This document shows positions 53,634-63,000 of a stretch of DNA of 64,000 bases, one piece after another. The position numbers and the translations under genes were made by a program. Numbering within the stretch: the stretch's first letter is position 1; each line of letters starts with the position of its first letter. The notes below the pieces were generated by a model. That model saw only the letters and a program-made list of their open reading frames with translations. It was not told where the DNA came from and did not search any database. The stretch is taken from positions 1 to 64,000 of the forward strand of contig CAJYLO010000018.1 in the NCBI GenBank assembly GCA_913776245.1, written 5' to 3'. Source of the stretch: an uncultured Chryseobacterium sp. Lineage in GTDB: Bacteria; Bacteroidota; Bacteroidia; Flavobacteriales; Weeksellaceae.

Positions 53634-53827
53634 AAAAACCGGATTTTCAAATTCTTCAGATTTAACATCATATCACATCCAAGCAATTTTAATTATTATA
53701 AAAAAAGAGATTTTATTTATTAAAACTTTAATTGTAAATAATTATTACTGTACTATCAACAATTAAAATAAATTATGGTAATCCAAGATTAAATGATGAA
53801 AATCCCCGTTTTTGGTCTTGCTGGCAC

Positions 53828-54535
53828 ATGCTTTGTCTAAATCAATTCATGACACCAGCACACCAATCACAAAATACAGTACAGCCAGAGCACGTCAGGA
53901 ATGCTTTTCATGCATTCATTGATAGTAAAGAATTTCCATGTGTTGCGGCAAAAGCAGCGCTGGCAAAAAGCCACATGAAGATCTTTGTAGCGGAACACAT
54001 GGCCTGCCCGAAGGATGATCGGGATATCTTGGAATTCATTTACCAATTTGTAGACGATTATAGAAATTCGGACAAGAATTTCCACACAGCCTGCGTTATT
54101 TTTCCTTCCACTGGAAGTATCCCGGAAGAGGAATTCGATTTATTACTTTGGAAACGTCTTCAGGCTCTGTCGGATCTGGATGCAAAACAATTCTCCTATG
54201 ACCAGAGAGTAGAAAGTGATCCTTCTTCGTCCAAATTCAGTTTTAGCCTGAAAGAAGAAGCATTCTTCATCATCGGGCTTTATCCGGACAGCAGTAGAAA
54301 ATCGCGTCAATTTAAATATCCCACGATTGTATTTAATCCTCATGAGCAGTTTGAAGAACTCAGAAATCTGAAGCGCTACGATAAGATGAAAAATATTGTG
54401 CGAAAAAAAGATGTCGAATTATGCGGCTCTATCAATCCAATGCTCCGGGACTTCGGAGATGATTCCGAAGTCTACCAATACAGCGGCAGGGAATACGACA
54501 GATCCTGGGAATGCCCTTACAAATACAATAACTAA
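53828..54535 (+). CDS. YqcI/YcgG (GntA-like) family protein
   Basis: The 235-residue protein matches the YqcI/YcgG family: FPCVAAKAALAKSHMKIFVA, FHTACVIFPSTG, FFIIGLYPDSSRKSRQF and PTIVFNPHEQFEELR. A member, GntA, is a heme-dependent N-hydroxylase in guanitoxin synthesis, so a heme-based oxidation is plausible. The true start may be at 53849 (MTPAHQS..). Its stop shares one base with the DUF1989 start, so the two proteins are coupled. Confidence 0.85.
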   Translation: MLCLNQFMTPAHQSQNTVQPEHVRNAFHAFIDSKEFPCVAAKAALAKSHMKIFVAEHMACPKDDRDILEFIYQFVDDYRNSDKNFHTACVIFPSTGSIPEEEFDLLLWKRLQALSDLDAKQFSYDQRVESDPSSSKFSFSLKEEAFFIIGLYPDSSRKSRQFKYPTIVFNPHEQFEELRNLKRYDKMKNIVRKKDVELCGSINPMLRDFGDDSEVYQYSGREYDRSWECPYKYNN

Positions 54536-55119
54536 TGAATGTAATACCACCAAGGAGCGGCACAGCTTTTACCCTTAAAAAAGGAGAAAAACTAAAGGTT
54601 TTTGATATCGAGGGCCAGCAAGTCTCAGATTTTGTTTGTTTTAACCTCCATGACAATCGGGAATACCTGTCTTCCGGAAGAACCATAGACTATGCCGAAA
54701 CTATTTTTCCGGGCATTGAACATCCTTTTTACTCGAACAGAAGCAACATCATGTTTAGGATTCTCGAAGATACCGTTGGCAGGCACGATTTTTTGTTAAC
54801 GCCATGTAGCGCAGATACGTTCAGGATTATTTATGGAGATCAGCATCCGCATCGTGGTTGTTTCGGAAATCTTTGTGAAGCCTTGGAACCTTTTGGTATC
54901 GAACCCGATGCTATTCCTATCTGCTTTAATATTTTCATGAATGTCACCGTAGATGGCGAAACAGGGAAAATCGCAGTTTTACCACCTAAAAGTAAGGCTG
55001 GAGATTATACGATTGTACAGGCAGAAATGGATCTTATCATTGGAATGACAGCCTGCTCAGCAGAAATGTCAAACAATTATGCCTTCAAACCTATTGGTTA
55101 TGAAGTGCTTAAGGAATGA
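54535..55119 (+). CDS. DUF1989 (urea-carboxylase-associated) family protein
   Basis: The 194-residue protein matches DUF1989: LKKGEKLKVFDIEGQQVSDF, SSGRTIDYAETIF, GRHDFLLTPCSADTFRI and HRGCFGNLCEALEPFGI. The two cysteine-bearing segments and a histidine (HPHRGC) resemble the metal site of this beta-barrel family. The neighbour is a YqcI/YcgG oxidase-like gene in an overlapping pair seen in other bacteria. The joint pathway is unknown. Confidence 0.88.
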   Translation: MNVIPPRSGTAFTLKKGEKLKVFDIEGQQVSDFVCFNLHDNREYLSSGRTIDYAETIFPGIEHPFYSNRSNIMFRILEDTVGRHDFLLTPCSADTFRIIYGDQHPHRGCFGNLCEALEPFGIEPDAIPICFNIFMNVTVDGETGKIAVLPPKSKAGDYTIVQAEMDLIIGMTACSAEMSNNYAFKPIGYEVLKE

Positions 55120-55124
55120 TTAAT

Positions 55125-55925
55125 CTATATAGTTCCTAAGACGAACATGTTTTCCATCGTAGGCGTATCGCTGCCACCTTCTTTTTCAAGCGTGATGGCG
55201 AAAGCCTGCGCACTTTCGATGGAAGAGATTGCTACACTGAAATTTTTATCCTGAACATATAAACCCGCACTCACAGGCTTTCCATCTTGAATAGCCCAAA
55301 GCTGATATTGCATGCCTTTAGGAGTTTTGGGCAAATCCTGAGCATTCAGATAAACTTTTTTACTGGTTTTATCCCAGTAAACCATTGCCTGGGCATCCGG
55401 ATGTTTTTCCACGCCTTTAAGATGAATGGTTTCGATGTCAGGATTGGTCAATACAGCCAGCTGCTGAGCCAGCAGATTATTTTCTATTTTATAGCTTTCG
55501 TTTTTCGCCTGGAGGTCATGCTTCTGTTTTTGGTACCCGCTGCGGTCGTTAACAAAAAATAGATTACCGGCGAGACTCAACAATAAGAGTACAGATGCTG
55601 CTACTGCAGACATTTTCCAATTGGAGGACTTTGCAGATCCTTTTTTTGGAAGTGTGGCTAAATTATGTGACTCTCCAGCAGGTTTTTTGTCACTATGATC
55701 TTGCTCTTGTATCCTTTTCCAGACTTTCTGCTTCAGTTCCGGCGGCGCTGGCATGGCCTGAACTTCCGCAAGAAGCTCCAAGGTTTTCTGAGTATCTTCA
55801 TAAGCAGCTCTCACCTCAGCATTATGAGTCATTACACACTCCAGAATAGCCGCTTCCTCGGGAGAAGCGAGACCTAGAGCGTAAGACTCCAGTATTCCGG
55901 ATGATATGTATTCGTTCGTATTCAA
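55125..55925 (-). CDS. Anti-sigma factor (RskA type)
   Basis: The 266-residue protein has an N-terminal helical sigma-binding part (SSGILESYALGLASPEEAAI), one membrane helix (about 104-122, SAVAASVLLLLSLAGNLFFV), a coiled coil, and a C-terminal periplasmic RskA domain (KKVYLNAQDLPKTPKGMQYQ, PVSAGLYV). It holds the sigma factor next to it inactive until an envelope signal appears. The gene is one base after the sigma factor stop. Confidence 0.9.
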   Translation of the reverse strand: MNTNEYISSGILESYALGLASPEEAAILECVMTHNAEVRAAYEDTQKTLELLAEVQAMPAPPELKQKVWKRIQEQDHSDKKPAGESHNLATLPKKGSAKSSNWKMSAVAASVLLLLSLAGNLFFVNDRSGYQKQKHDLQAKNESYKIENNLLAQQLAVLTNPDIETIHLKGVEKHPDAQAMVYWDKTSKKVYLNAQDLPKTPKGMQYQLWAIQDGKPVSAGLYVQDKNFSVAISSIESAQAFAITLEKEGGSDTPTMENMFVLGTI

Positions 55926-55926
55926 T

Positions 55927-56439
55927 TTATGTTCTGTCCTTTAACAGTTGTTTCAGTAAAATTAATGCTTTTCTCAGTTTTGTCTTTACTGTTCCAAGCG
56001 GTATTTTCAATTTTTCGGCAATCTGAATCTGTGTATAACCCTGGTAATAAGCAAGATCAATAAGTTCCTGCTTGTCGTTCTCCAGATTTCCGATGACATT
56101 TTTCAAACCGATATCTTCCGATGAATGATCAGATTCGGAAAACTCCGTTGTATCGCAAATATATTGAGATAATGACTGATTTTTCAAGCCGTTCTGAAAT
56201 GATTTTGATTTAAGATAGTCGATGGCCGTACGTCGGGCAATATTGATGATCCAGGTGTAGAAGCGCCCTTTGGAAGAGTCATACTGGTCAATGCAATTCC
56301 ATATTTTAACAAATACGTCCTGGATGATTTCTTCCGTACACTCCCTGGAATGTACAATTCTGAGAATTACGCCGTAAAGCGCACCGGAATAATGGTCATA
56401 CAAATAATGAAAACCATTTTCGTCCCTTCTTTTCAACAA
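55927..56439 (-). CDS. ECF RNA polymerase sigma factor
   Basis: The 170-residue form has region 2 (FHYLYDHYSGALYGVILRIV, EIIQDVFVKIWNCIDQYDSS, FYTWIINIARRTAIDYLKSK) and region 4 (DLAYYQGYTQIQIAEKLKIP, LGTVKTKLRKAL). It would direct a stress regulon that may include the fasciclin and ferritin-like genes. The listed start at 56439 is a TTG; homology to similar sigma factors continues upstream (KTHYSEEELVAL) to an ATC codon at 56475 where an ATG is expected, so the start is anomalous. The anti-sigma gene follows. Confidence 0.88.
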   Translation of the reverse strand: MLKRRDENGFHYLYDHYSGALYGVILRIVHSRECTEEIIQDVFVKIWNCIDQYDSSKGRFYTWIINIARRTAIDYLKSKSFQNGLKNQSLSQYICDTTEFSESDHSSEDIGLKNVIGNLENDKQELIDLAYYQGYTQIQIAEKLKIPLGTVKTKLRKALILLKQLLKDRT

Positions 56440-56485
56440 GGCAACAAGTTCCTCTTCAGAATAATGTGTTTTGATAAAAATCTTT

Positions 56486-56883
56486 TAGCGGCATCAAATT
56501 TACTAAATTAAAACAATCCCGACAAAATTTTTTAAAAATATTACACAAATCAACAATAATAATGGATACCGAATAAACATTTCGCATCGAAAATAAATTG
56601 AAGTTATAAAATTGCTTCATAAAGATCACGTGAACGATTTATTCCTAATCAAATTTATTTTTATGTCTTCTAATTAAAAATTCAAAATTCAAAACTAAAT
56701 ATTGAATTGATTGAAATCAGGATTAAAAAAAACATCAAGAGTGATATAGTTAATTTTAATTTTCTGTAAATCAAATATTTATAAATAAATCATCATTTTT
56801 TTTTGAATTTGTAAATCCAAAAACAATCTCTTCTTCGTAAATGCTAGTAACACCAAAATATTAATAAAAAAAATTGATTAAAG
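56486..56883. other. AT-rich divergent intergenic stretch
   Basis: No gene is visible between the sigma factor and the fasciclin gene. The stretch must carry both promoters. I do not see a clear TAnnTTTG box for the fasciclin gene, which would fit control by the ECF sigma factor next door, but that is only a suggestion. Confidence 0.4.
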
Positions 56884-57453
56884 ATGAACAAGCGTAAGAC
56901 AATTACATTCGCAGCCATTGCACTATTATCGATCACTTTCAGCAATCAGGTTGCCGCACAGTCTATGAAGGAAAAGACTGTAATGGTAGGTGGAGCAGCA
57001 ATGTATCCATCCAAAAATATTATTGAGAATGCAGTCAACTCCAAGGATCACACAACATTGGTAGCGGCGGTTAAAGCAGCGGGATTGGTAGAAACCCTCA
57101 GCGGTAAAGGGCCATTTACGGTTTTGGCGCCCACAAACGAAGCATTCAACAAACTGCCAAAAGGAACTGTAGAAAACCTTTTGAAGCCTGAAAATAAGGA
57201 AACACTAACGAAGATTCTAACTTATCACGTGTTGTCCGGAAGGTTTGATGCCAAAAAAATCTGGGCAGCGGTGAAAGCCGGTAACGGAAAGGCAATGATG
57301 AAAACCGTCGAAGGCGAGGATGTCACATTCTGGACTAAGGGGAACACGCTTTACGTGCGTGACGCAAAGGGCATGGATGCAAAAGTGACCATTGCTGATG
57401 TCAACCAGTCTAATGGCGTTATTCACGTCATCGATACCGTGCTGATGCCTTAG
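56884..57453 (+). CDS. Secreted fasciclin (FAS1) domain protein
   Basis: The 189-residue protein has a signal peptide ([20 protein letters not shown], cleavage near AAQS) and one FAS1 domain: [39 protein letters not shown], the YHVLSGRF motif and the C-terminal [16 protein letters not shown]1 domains mediate adhesion in many organisms. It lies next to the sigma/anti-sigma pair and ahead of two ferritin-like genes. Confidence 0.92.
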   Translation: MNKRKTITFAAIALLSITFSNQVAAQSMKEKTVMVGGAAMYPSKNIIENAVNSKDHTTLVAAVKAAGLVETLSGKGPFTVLAPTNEAFNKLPKGTVENLLKPENKETLTKILTYHVLSGRFDAKKIWAAVKAGNGKAMMKTVEGEDVTFWTKGNTLYVRDAKGMDAKVTIADVNQSNGVIHVIDTVLMP

Positions 57454-57463
57454 CACATTACGG

Positions 57464-57494
57464 AGCAGCCAGGACTACCGGCTGCTTTGTTTTT
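57464..57494 (+). terminator. Rho-independent terminator after the FAS1 gene
   Basis: AGCAGCC and GGCTGCT pair around a nine-base loop and are followed by TTGTTTTT. Confidence 0.85.
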
Positions 57495-57529
57495 AACCAT
57501 TCAGTAAACCAACACTAAAAAATTATATT

Positions 57530-58240
57530 ATGAAAAAAGCAATTACGGTGTCCAATCACGGAGCAACCATGGATACCGGCAGAAGAAATTTCTTGAAGCT
57601 CAGTGGAATAGGACTGGCGGTAGCCGGACTGGCGCTGGTAGGATGTAATGATGACGACTTGATCATCGGCGGAGACCCTAATGTTTTCGACCTTGGAAAG
57701 GGTGATGTCGGCGTTCTGAATTATGCCTATGCGCTGGAACAGTTGGAAGCCGACTTTTACACCAAAGTGGTGAACAACTTTTACTCGGGCATATCGTCCC
57801 AGGAAAAACAGATTTTGACAGATCTCTATAATCACGAGGTGATTCACAGAGACTTTTTTAAAGCAGCCATTTCCGGTGCTACAAGTAATATTCTGCCGAC
57901 GCTGGAATTCCAGTATAATGGAGTCAACTTTAATGACAGAAATTCTGTACTGGCTACCGCCAAGGCACTGGAAGATACCGGTGTAGCTGCTTACAATGGT
58001 GCAGGAAGACTGATTACCAACCCGGATTATCTGGTGATTGCCGGCAAAATCGTATCGGTAGAAGCCAGACATGCTGCTGCTATACGGGACCTTATCAGTC
58101 CACGCACGGCTGCATTCTCAGGTGATGATATCATCAATGCCAACGGTCTGGATCTGGCCAAGCCACCAAAAGATATTGTAGCCGCAGCAGGATCTTTTTT
58201 CAAGACACCATTCACATGGAAAGAGCAGGGTATTGGATAA
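57530..58240 (+). CDS. Exported ferritin-like protein with Tat-like lipoprotein signal
   Basis: The 236-residue protein has a twin-arginine-like start (GRRNFLKLSG) followed by a hydrophobic stretch and a lipobox cysteine (LALVGC), so it is probably a Tat-exported lipoprotein. The rest is a four-helix ferritin-like bundle with iron-type residues: YALEQLEADFYTKV, NHEVIHRDFF, ALEDTGVAAY and VSVEARHAAAIRD. It may bind iron or protect during desiccation. The start is at 57530 or 57569 (MDTGRRNF). A paralogue follows by 22 bases. Confidence 0.88.
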   Translation: MKKAITVSNHGATMDTGRRNFLKLSGIGLAVAGLALVGCNDDDLIIGGDPNVFDLGKGDVGVLNYAYALEQLEADFYTKVVNNFYSGISSQEKQILTDLYNHEVIHRDFFKAAISGATSNILPTLEFQYNGVNFNDRNSVLATAKALEDTGVAAYNGAGRLITNPDYLVIAGKIVSVEARHAAAIRDLISPRTAAFSGDDIINANGLDLAKPPKDIVAAAGSFFKTPFTWKEQGIG

Positions 58241-58262
58241 CACTAACTTTTAAATCACTATT

Positions 58263-59075
58263 ATGAATATTCTTAAATTACTAGATAGACTTTCGGATGA
58301 CAAATTCTTCACAAAAGAAGCATCCCGATTAGAAACCATCAGCAGCCTTGGAACTTTCGGAAAAAAAGCAGCTGTTGCAGCTATTCCACTAGGACTTGGC
58401 GCCCTGATGACCACACCGGTAAAGGCCGGAACCACGACTTCATCTTCTTCGATGGCATTTAAAAGTACACTTTCAGATGCTTTACAGTTAGCCTTAACCC
58501 TAGAATATCTTGAGGATGAATATTACCGAGTCGGCTTAAACACCGCCAATCTAATCCCTTCCGGCGACCGGGCCGTATTTTCGCAGATCTCCAAACACGA
58601 GACTGCTCACGTGGCATTTCTGAAGAGTGCACTTTCCTCACTTGGCGAAACACCGACTGCTAAGCCAACTTTTGACTTTACTGCCGGCGGTAATTTTGCA
58701 CCTTTCTCGGATTATCAGCAATTTTTGATTCTGGCGCAAGCCTTCGAAGATACGGGTGTGCGCGCTTATAAAGGACAGGCAGGAAATGTGATGTCTAACA
58801 AAGATGTGCTGACTGCGGCTTTGCAAATTCATTCCGTAGAAGCCCGCCACGCGTCTGAGGTCAGAAGAATGCGTAATAACAAAGGATGGATAGAGCTGAA
58901 TGATGGCGGCAATATGCCTGCAGCTACCAATCCGGTATATGCGGGCGAACAAAACATCTCACAGGCAGGCTTTAACACTTCCACAGCATTTGGAGCTGCG
59001 GCTGGTTCTGCGGCGTTTGACGAAGTACTTAGTGGCAGCGATGCTGCTGCCATTGCAGGATTATTCATTAAGTAG
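58263..59075 (+). CDS. Ferritin-like protein, paralogue of its neighbour
   Basis: The 270-residue protein has an N-terminal hydrophobic region (GKKAAVAAIPLGLGALMTTP) and the same four-helix ferritin-like bundle: ALTLEYLEDEYYRVGLN, SKHETAHVAFLKSA, AFEDTGVRAYKG and HSVEARHASEVRR. The E and H positions match the gene before it, so the pair arose by duplication and may form a hetero-complex. The C-terminal 60 residues are alanine-rich and low in structure. Confidence 0.88.
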   Translation: MNILKLLDRLSDDKFFTKEASRLETISSLGTFGKKAAVAAIPLGLGALMTTPVKAGTTTSSSSMAFKSTLSDALQLALTLEYLEDEYYRVGLNTANLIPSGDRAVFSQISKHETAHVAFLKSALSSLGETPTAKPTFDFTAGGNFAPFSDYQQFLILAQAFEDTGVRAYKGQAGNVMSNKDVLTAALQIHSVEARHASEVRRMRNNKGWIELNDGGNMPAATNPVYAGEQNISQAGFNTSTAFGAAAGSAAFDEVLSGSDAAAIAGLFIK

Positions 59076-59104
59076 CGTCATAATTAATATTTTAGTTTGT
59101 AGAG

Positions 59105-59135
59105 ACCCTTTCCGATGACTTGGAAAGGGTTTTTC
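59105..59135 (+). terminator. Rho-independent terminator after the ferritin-like pair
   Basis: ACCCTTTCC and GGAAAGGGT pair around GATGACTT and run into TTTTT. Confidence 0.88.
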
Positions 59136-59314
59136 GTGATTTTAGATCAAAACTATTTCTATAGAATGCAAAGTATCAGATCAAATTAGCCAACATTGGA
59201 TCAATTTGATTTGAGTATAATATTAATTACTAATGATAATTTAATTGTTATTAAATTAATATTTCGAATTGATTACGAATATGATAAAAATATCTATTTA
59301 TGTCAATTTTATTT

Positions 59315-59343
59315 TTGATATATCAAAAATTAAAGTAGATTTG
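59315..59343 (+). promoter_or_regulatory. Promoter of the small secreted-protein gene
   Basis: TTG (59315-59317) and TAGATTTG (59336-59343) match the -33 and -7 elements with 18 bases between, 16 bases before the ATG at 59360. Confidence 0.65.
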
Positions 59344-59359
59344 CACAAACTCAAAACAC

Positions 59360-59917
59360 GTGATGTTAAAAAATAGAGGACAAGCTATTCTGCTGTTTTT
59401 TTTCCTATCATTTTTTTCATTTTTCTCTCAAGCGCAGGTACACGTCTCCGATGGAAGTTTTGTGTTTATTGCCGAGGGCACGCAGGTTAGCGAAAACTTT
59501 CGGGAAGCGGGTGAAAAGACTAAACCTGCTGACCATTCCCATGCACTTTCAGCTCAGCATAACGCGAGCGACCAGAACCGCAACATTGTCAAAGGCGAAA
59601 AGTCTCCAAATAAGAAAAAAAAAGATGTGCTGAAAACGCGTCAGTGTAAAGCCAAAAGTATGGCCGCCAGCCAGAATCATCCTCAAAAAATCAACTATAA
59701 ATATAATTCCGGAAATTCTTTCAGCTTCTCAATTTCAGACTCCGCCAGCAAACCCGTAATATCTCCCGACAACTGGGGCAAATGGTTTCTGGTGTGTGCT
59801 GTAATATTTTTAAAAATATTAAGCTTTAAAACAGAAGTCCGGAATCATTATTATACAAGAAGTCTGCTACGGACACTCACCAGGATTTTCTACATCCGGC
59901 CTCCGCCTGTAGCTTAA
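59360..59917 (+). CDS. Small secreted hypothetical protein
   Basis: The 185-residue protein has a signal peptide (LLFFFLSFFSFFSQAQ, cleavage near SQAQ), a short strand (VHVSDGSFVFIAEGTQV), a basic disordered middle part (SPNKKKKDVLKTRQCKAKSM), and a possible membrane segment (about 142-157, WFLVCAVIFLKILSF) before a basic tail (RSLLRTLTRIFYIRPPPVA). No family is recognised. It precedes the giant adhesin gene by about 110 bases and may be functionally linked to it. Confidence 0.65.
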   Translation: MMLKNRGQAILLFFFLSFFSFFSQAQVHVSDGSFVFIAEGTQVSENFREAGEKTKPADHSHALSAQHNASDQNRNIVKGEKSPNKKKKDVLKTRQCKAKSMAASQNHPQKINYKYNSGNSFSFSISDSASKPVISPDNWGKWFLVCAVIFLKILSFKTEVRNHYYTRSLLRTLTRIFYIRPPPVA

Positions 59918-60029
59918 AATTCCCTTTGCCAACAGAATTGGCATCATTACACTTCCATTTATTTCAGCATGTTTTGGCTCTCTTAGATAGAGCTTAAGTA
60001 TTTACATGCCTTATTTTAAACATTCTTTA

Positions 60030-63000
60030 ATGAAAAAAAATATCTTTTATACCGCACTGCAAATCAGTGTGGGCAGGAAGCTGCATGTACTTGTACTTCT
60101 CCTGATTATTTTAATAGGTTTTCAGACCGCTACAGCTCAGCAGAATAATTCGTTGGTATTGAGTGTTCCGGGACAGAATCTCAGTTTTCTGAATTCCAAC
60201 CGGACGCTGATCACCAATACAGGGAATAATGGTCTTGCGCCAGGTTCCGTGTGGCGCTATGACAACCTTATCACAACTAACGGTATTACTATCTACGGAA
60301 TACTTACCATCAAGGAAATTAATGGTACAGGTACGGCCATTACCATACTGGACGACGAGACCGCAAACACCGGACTTGCCAGCAGATTTCAGCCACGAAT
60401 TACGACACCGGCCAGTGGTGGAAATGTTTTATTCGAACTCGAATTCTACGAAGTAACGACCAATAACAGAGCTTACATTTCTGAATACAATTTCACGGCA
60501 GCCGACATCGATGGTGGTGAGTTTGTGGAAATAGGCGGATATTCTACCTATCAGATTGATAGCAGCAGCGGGCTTACCATTACTCAGCAAGCCTCCGGCA
60601 GAACGAGATTTGCGGGTATAACCACAGAACTGGATGGTATCAACTTCGAAAATACCGCAGCTTTTATCGCTCAGTATAAATTCCCATACACAAAGGTAAC
60701 CTTTGCCCTGGGAAAAAGCAACGCGGGGACTTCTAGACAGTTTTCCCTTCAGTTCGGTACGGCTGGCGGCACTTTTACCAATCCTACGACGGTGAGAAAC
60801 CCCATCAAACTGATGTACATTACGAAAAAAGCGGACACGGATTACTTTGTCGCCGGAACTACGCGGAAATATTCCATTGTTTTAGATAATATTGGTGCCA
60901 CCTCAGAAAATGTTACATTATCAGATCCATTGCCAGCAGGTCTTACCTATGTACCGGGCACAACGTCGGTGTCAGTTCCCGCAATCAGTGTTAATGAAAG
61001 TGTGGCGGATAATTTCAATTCAGTTTCTTATGCGAGAAATAACGGCGCATCCTGGTGGAAGAATGAATGGGCAGAGATTGGTGAGACCACCGATCCGGCA
61101 CAAGGGCAGATTACCGTGACTAACAATGCTCTCCGTTTTGTGACCCTGCCGAATGGTCGTGGTATAGAAAGAACAGTCAATCTTTCCAAAGCATCTTCCG
61201 CAACATTGACATTCAACTACACGCAGACAGCGGCTACGGGATCTCTGGATGTTCAGGTTTCCCTCAATGGCGGTACGTACGTTTCGCTGGGCAATGTTTC
61301 CGGGTCTAACAGTGGAACATTTACGGCATCCATCGGTTCCGCCTATTTTTCATCGGATACGCGGATAAGGCTTGTCAATTCCGCAAGTACATCATGGCAA
61401 ACCAAGACCACAACGGTGGACGATCTGACTGTGAACTACACTCTGTCGCAGACTGCCCAAAACAAAAGTAATACTGCGGGAGGCGGACTTTCCGATGGTG
61501 TTCCGCCCAATATTCTCGTGAGTGGAGACAATCTTACATTGCTACCCGGCGCCAAAGCAACAATCACATTTGACGTTGCCGTGGGATGTAATGCGCAGGG
61601 AACTATAGTCAATACAGCCACTGCCGCTACGCCGGGTTTGTATGAGAATACAATTTCTGCATCGCATACCGCTTATGTCAATCCTGTGAATGTAACCGGA
61701 TCTGCAAGATGTGGTAACGGTACACTGAACCTTACAGCCACTGGAGCGCAAGGCAACCAGCAATACAGATGGTATACTGCCGCTACAGGTGGTAGCCCTG
61801 TAGCCACGGGAGCTACATACACCACACCATCTATCACCAGCACCACAACATATTATGTCTCGTTCTACAATCCTGTTACAGGATGCGAATCTGGTCGTGC
61901 GCCAGTGGTTGCGACTGTATCATCAGCAGTACCTGTTTCCGGTTCGGGGACCATCAGCAGTACCACAGGCCTCAACGGAACATCAGGAGATTCCGGAATT
62001 ACTCCAGTTACTGGTACAGCAGCAAGTACCGGAACCGGCAACAGCACGGCATGGACCGGTCTTGGTAATCTATCGTCCAACAATAACAGCTCTGCCACAG
62101 CCTCATCGATTGCTGCCAATGGAGGTACAACGAGATTTCTGGACATTCCATTTCCTACCATTACGCCTCCTGCGGGCTATACAACCAATGACATCACGGG
62201 CATCGTGGTGGGTGTGGGAAGAAATGCGAGTGCCACAAACAGCATCCGGGACAATGTGGTTCAGCTTCTGAAAAATGACGTTGCAATTGGTGACAATAAA
62301 GCAAACACAACAACTTTCTGGCCTGCAACTTATGGCTTAGTAACTTATGGCAACAGTACAGATCTTTGGGGAACCAGCTGGCAGCCGAATGATTTAGCAA
62401 ACACTAAACTCAGAATTCAAGTCGTGAACGCAGCAACAACTGCTCAGACTGCAAATATCGATTACGTGTATGTGAGAATTTACTTTGCTGCATTCGGTGA
62501 TGATCAAAGCAGCGTAAGTTTCAAAATTTCTGGAGTAACGGGAGCGACATCCTATAACTGGACAGCTCCTGCAGGCGCTACCATTACTTCCGGACAAGGT
62601 ACAGATTCCATTTTGGTTAACTTTAATAACGCCGGACAGAGCAACACTTACAATGTATGTGCAACACCAGTTAACAATTGTGGTAGTGGAACCCAGGTTT
62701 GCCGGCAAATTGCAATAACGAATAACGTTAACAACGAAATTTCGGGAATCGTGTATAATGATCCTAACGGATCCGTAGCACCACAAAAGGTAGATGGCAC
62801 ACCGATTTCTCAGGTTGCCGGGCAGCAGCTCTATGCGATTCTCACACAGAGTGCCACCACAGGAACACCGGCCGCTAATCGTGCGATCTCCACGGTAACC
62901 ATCGCACCGGACGGAAGTTATAAATTCTCATACCTGGCCAATACATCTGCAACCTTTTATAGAGTTTATATTAAAACCACACCTTATGGAGACGGTAGTG

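Noticed and set aside
62394-62786. Minus-strand gene inside the giant adhesin
   Set aside because: The plus-strand frame is continuous with recognisable Ig/PKD-like repeats; the minus frame is a shadow.
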